Positions 3,313 through 5,108 of a stretch of 5,108 bases of DNA are shown piece by piece (position 1 is the stretch's first letter; the number at the start of each line of letters is the position of its first letter). The notes under the pieces are model-generated. The model saw only the letters and a list, made by a program, of their open reading frames with translations, ran no database searches and was not told the origin of the DNA. Source of the stretch: Nitrospirota bacterium (lineage in GTDB: Bacteria > Nitrospirota > 9FT-COMBO-42-15 > HDB-SIOI813); the NCBI GenBank assembly GCA_016234155.1, contig JACRGZ010000198.1, positions 1-5,108 of the forward strand, written 5' to 3'. Position numbers and translations under genes: made by a program.

Positions 3313-5108
3313 ATGAGTATCATAGCCGATCAGAACACAAGGGTAGTCATCCAGGGAGGCCCTGCCGGCGTCAATGCCGCACGCCGTATGGCAGAATTCT
3401 CCTATCTTATAAAACAGCCGTTTAACGTGCGGGCATTTGTCTTCCCGCCTGATGCAGGCAAGACAGCGGACATCCCTTACGGAAGCGAAACATTGCTGAT
3501 ACCGATATTTGCCAATGTGGCCGAGGCCGTAAAGACCTTTCCAGATATAAACACAAGCCTTGTCTATATAGCCCCTAACAGGGCGCTTGAGAGTGCGTTA
3601 GAGGCGTTGAGAAATGAGAAGATTACGGTAGTATCTATGATTACCGAGGGGGTAGCGGAGAAAGATTCGAAGATCCTCACGAGGGGGGCAAAAAAGATCG
3701 GGAAGGTATTCAACGGCCCATCAGCAATAGGTATCTTTTCCGCAGGGAAGTGCCGTCTCGGCGTTGTCGGTGGTTCATATGACAACCTTATCCTCTCAAA
3801 ACTCTACAGGGCCGGCTCATTTGGTGTTATCACAAAGTCAGGCGGATTACTCAATGAGATAATATGGATATGCAGCCAGTTTGCAGACGGTATAACAACC
3901 GCTGTGGGTATCGGTGGTGATGCCTATCCAGGCACGGATTATGTCTCCTACCTTGAGATGTTTGAGAATGACCCTGAGACAAAGGGAGTCGTTATAGTTG
4001 GAGAGATGGGGGGGAACTTGGAAGAGCGAGCTGCCGAGTGGTACGGTGCAAAGAAACGCCGGATAAAGCTGATAGCCATAGTATCCGGCTTCTGCCAGGA
4101 GGTGCTCCCCAAGGGGATGAAGTTCGGACACGCAGGCGCCAAAGAGGGTGCGAGAGGCGAGGGGAGTGCAAGAGGCAAGGCTGAGGCATTAAAAACTGCC
4201 GGAGCTATTGTCCCTCCGACATTTGGCGCCCTTGGACCTGCAATAAAACAGACATACGAAGATCTCCTTACTAAGGGAGTAATAAAGCCTGTTAAAGAGA
4301 TCCATGTTGAACAATTACCCAAATGGCCGAAACCCATTGAAGAGGCCATAAAGACAGGCGAGGTAGTCGTGCAACCCCTCTTTAAATCAACGATATGTGA
4401 CGACCGCGGTGACGAGCCGATGTACTGTGGTTATCCGGCATCAGAGCTGATAAAAAAGGGTTATGACATACCGCATATAATTGGTCTTTTATGGACGAAG
4501 AGACTCATATCCCCGGAAGAGGCGGAGCTGATCAGACGGATAATCATGTTATCCGCCGACCACGGCCCATGTGTCAGCGGCGCCCTTGCCACGATCCTTG
4601 CCGCATGTGCCGACATCCCGATGGCACAGGCAGTGGCATCCGGCATTACCATGATAGGCCCACGTTTTGGCGGCGCAGTTACAGACGCAGGCCGGTGGTT
4701 TAAATATGCCGTTGACAACAACATGAGTATTGAGGAATTTCTTTCCCATATGAAGGCAAATGTAGGACCAGTGCCAGGAATAGGTCATAGGGTAAAGAGC
4801 GTCCAGAATCCAGATAAGCGGGTAAAAGAGCTTGTATCATTTGCAAAGGGCCTCGACAGGCCGCTCCCGCATCTTGATTTTGCCCTTGAAGTAGAAAAGA
4901 TTACCACAGTAAAGAAGGAGAACCTGATCCTCAATGTTGATGGTACAATAGCAGTGATACTGTTAGACCTCGGTTTCCCTGTTGAGAGCCTGAACGGGTT
5001 CTTCATACTTGCCCGCACCATCGGGCTTATAGGCCACTGGATAGACCAGAAACAGCAGAGCGCCCGTCTGATCCGCCTGCATCCATATCTTGCCAGATAT
5101 GCGACAGA
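3313..5108 (+). CDS. aclA: ATP-citrate lyase, alpha subunit (SCS-alpha-like plus citrate-synthase-like), 3' end outside window
   Basis: This is the larger, catalytic subunit of ATP-citrate lyase, matching the C-terminal two-thirds of animal ACLY. The 598 codons present compare with about 610 in bacterial AclA, so only roughly ten are missing. The first part (about 1-340) is succinyl-CoA-synthetase-alpha-like, with GPSAIG (135-140), KSGGLLNE, GIGGD (199-203) and GEMGG (230-234). FGHAGA (271-276) contains His273, the residue phosphorylated in this family. The rest (about 355 on) is citrate-synthase-like: TICDDRGDEP, ADHGP with His417, GIGHRVKS with His492, LEVEKITT and LNVDG with Asp543, all as in ACLY. 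The fused citrate-synthase domain makes this a true ATP-citrate lyase and not the separate citryl-CoA synthetase/lyase pair of Aquificaceae. AGGAGG at 3299-3304 lies 8 bases before the start. It is probably transcribed with aclB, and AclA and AclB form one complex. Confidence 0.96.
   Translation, partial: MSIIADQNTRVVIQGGPAGVNAARRMAEFSYLIKQPFNVRAFVFPPDAGKTADIPYGSETLLIPIFANVAEAVKTFPDINTSLVYIAPNRALESALEALRNEKITVVSMITEGVAEKDSKILTRGAKKIGKVFNGPSAIGIFSAGKCRLGVVGGSYDNLILSKLYRAGSFGVITKSGGLLNEIIWICSQFADGITTAVGIGGDAYPGTDYVSYLEMFENDPETKGVVIVGEMGGNLEERAAEWYGAKKRRIKLIAIVSGFCQEVLPKGMKFGHAGAKEGARGEGSARGKAEALKTAGAIVPPTFGALGPAIKQTYEDLLTKGVIKPVKEIHVEQLPKWPKPIEEAIKTGEVVVQPLFKSTICDDRGDEPMYCGYPASELIKKGYDIPHIIGLLWTKRLISPEEAELIRRIIMLSADHGPCVSGALATILAACADIPMAQAVASGITMIGPRFGGAVTDAGRWFKYAVDNNMSIEEFLSHMKANVGPVPGIGHRVKSVQNPDKRVKELVSFAKGLDRPLPHLDFALEVEKITTVKKENLILNVDGTIAVILLDLGFPVESLNGFFILARTIGLIGHWIDQKQQSARLIRLHPYLARYAT

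Noticed and set aside
3948..4349. Open frames on the - strand inside aclA
   Set aside because: They are low-complexity Ser/Pro/Ala-rich translations opposite the highly conserved AclA sequence around GHAGA; shadow frames.
3313..5108. Citryl-CoA synthetase large or small subunit, or succinyl-CoA synthetase alpha
   Set aside because: The protein continues into a fused citrate-synthase-like domain with His417, His492 and Asp543, which those enzymes lack.

Overview
The window is chromosomal DNA from an autotrophic bacterium. Its main content is a two-gene cluster, aclB then aclA, for a heteromeric ATP-citrate lyase, the citrate-cleaving enzyme of the reductive TCA cycle. This points to a lineage such as Nitrospirota, Chlorobiota, Campylobacterota or another rTCA-cycle phylum. 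The moderate GC content and the abundance of short palindromic repeats between genes would suit a Nitrospirota-like genome, but that placement is inference. All recognised genes lie on the + strand.

Layout. (a) 1-1146 is the C-terminal half of a P-type Ca2+-type cation ATPase whose start lies before the window. (b) 1147-1269 holds a possible promoter and a strong palindrome ahead of a toxin-antitoxin locus. (c) 1270-1488 is a short HicB-like antitoxin. It is followed one base later by a hicA toxin gene (1490-1812) that has been split by a 130-bp miniature inverted-repeat element (1580-1709). The element has clear terminal inverted repeats and a 4-bp target duplication (CACT); removing it with one CACT copy restores a 62-codon HicA frame. 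(d) 1813-1951 carries a near-consensus sigma70 promoter and a perfect 22-bp hairpin in the leader of aclB. (e) 1952-3154 is aclB (ATP-grasp and citrate-binding subunit). (f) 3155-3312 is a spacer made of at least three different palindromic units plus a canonical G-quadruplex motif. (g) 3313-5108 is aclA (succinyl-CoA-synthetase-alpha-like plus citrate-synthase-like subunit), complete except for its last few codons, which run off the right edge.

Function. AclB and AclA together correspond, end to end, to animal ATP-citrate lyase. They should convert citrate, CoA and ATP into acetyl-CoA, oxaloacetate, ADP and phosphate. The promoter at 1831-1860 probably drives both genes, with the repeat-filled spacer able to modulate the AclB:AclA ratio. 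The HicBA locus appears inactivated by transposition, leaving an orphan antitoxin.

No wholly new multigene system is evident. The most notable signals are the MITE-interrupted toxin gene, the perfect hairpin in the aclB leader, and the hairpin/G-quadruplex patchwork inside the acl operon.
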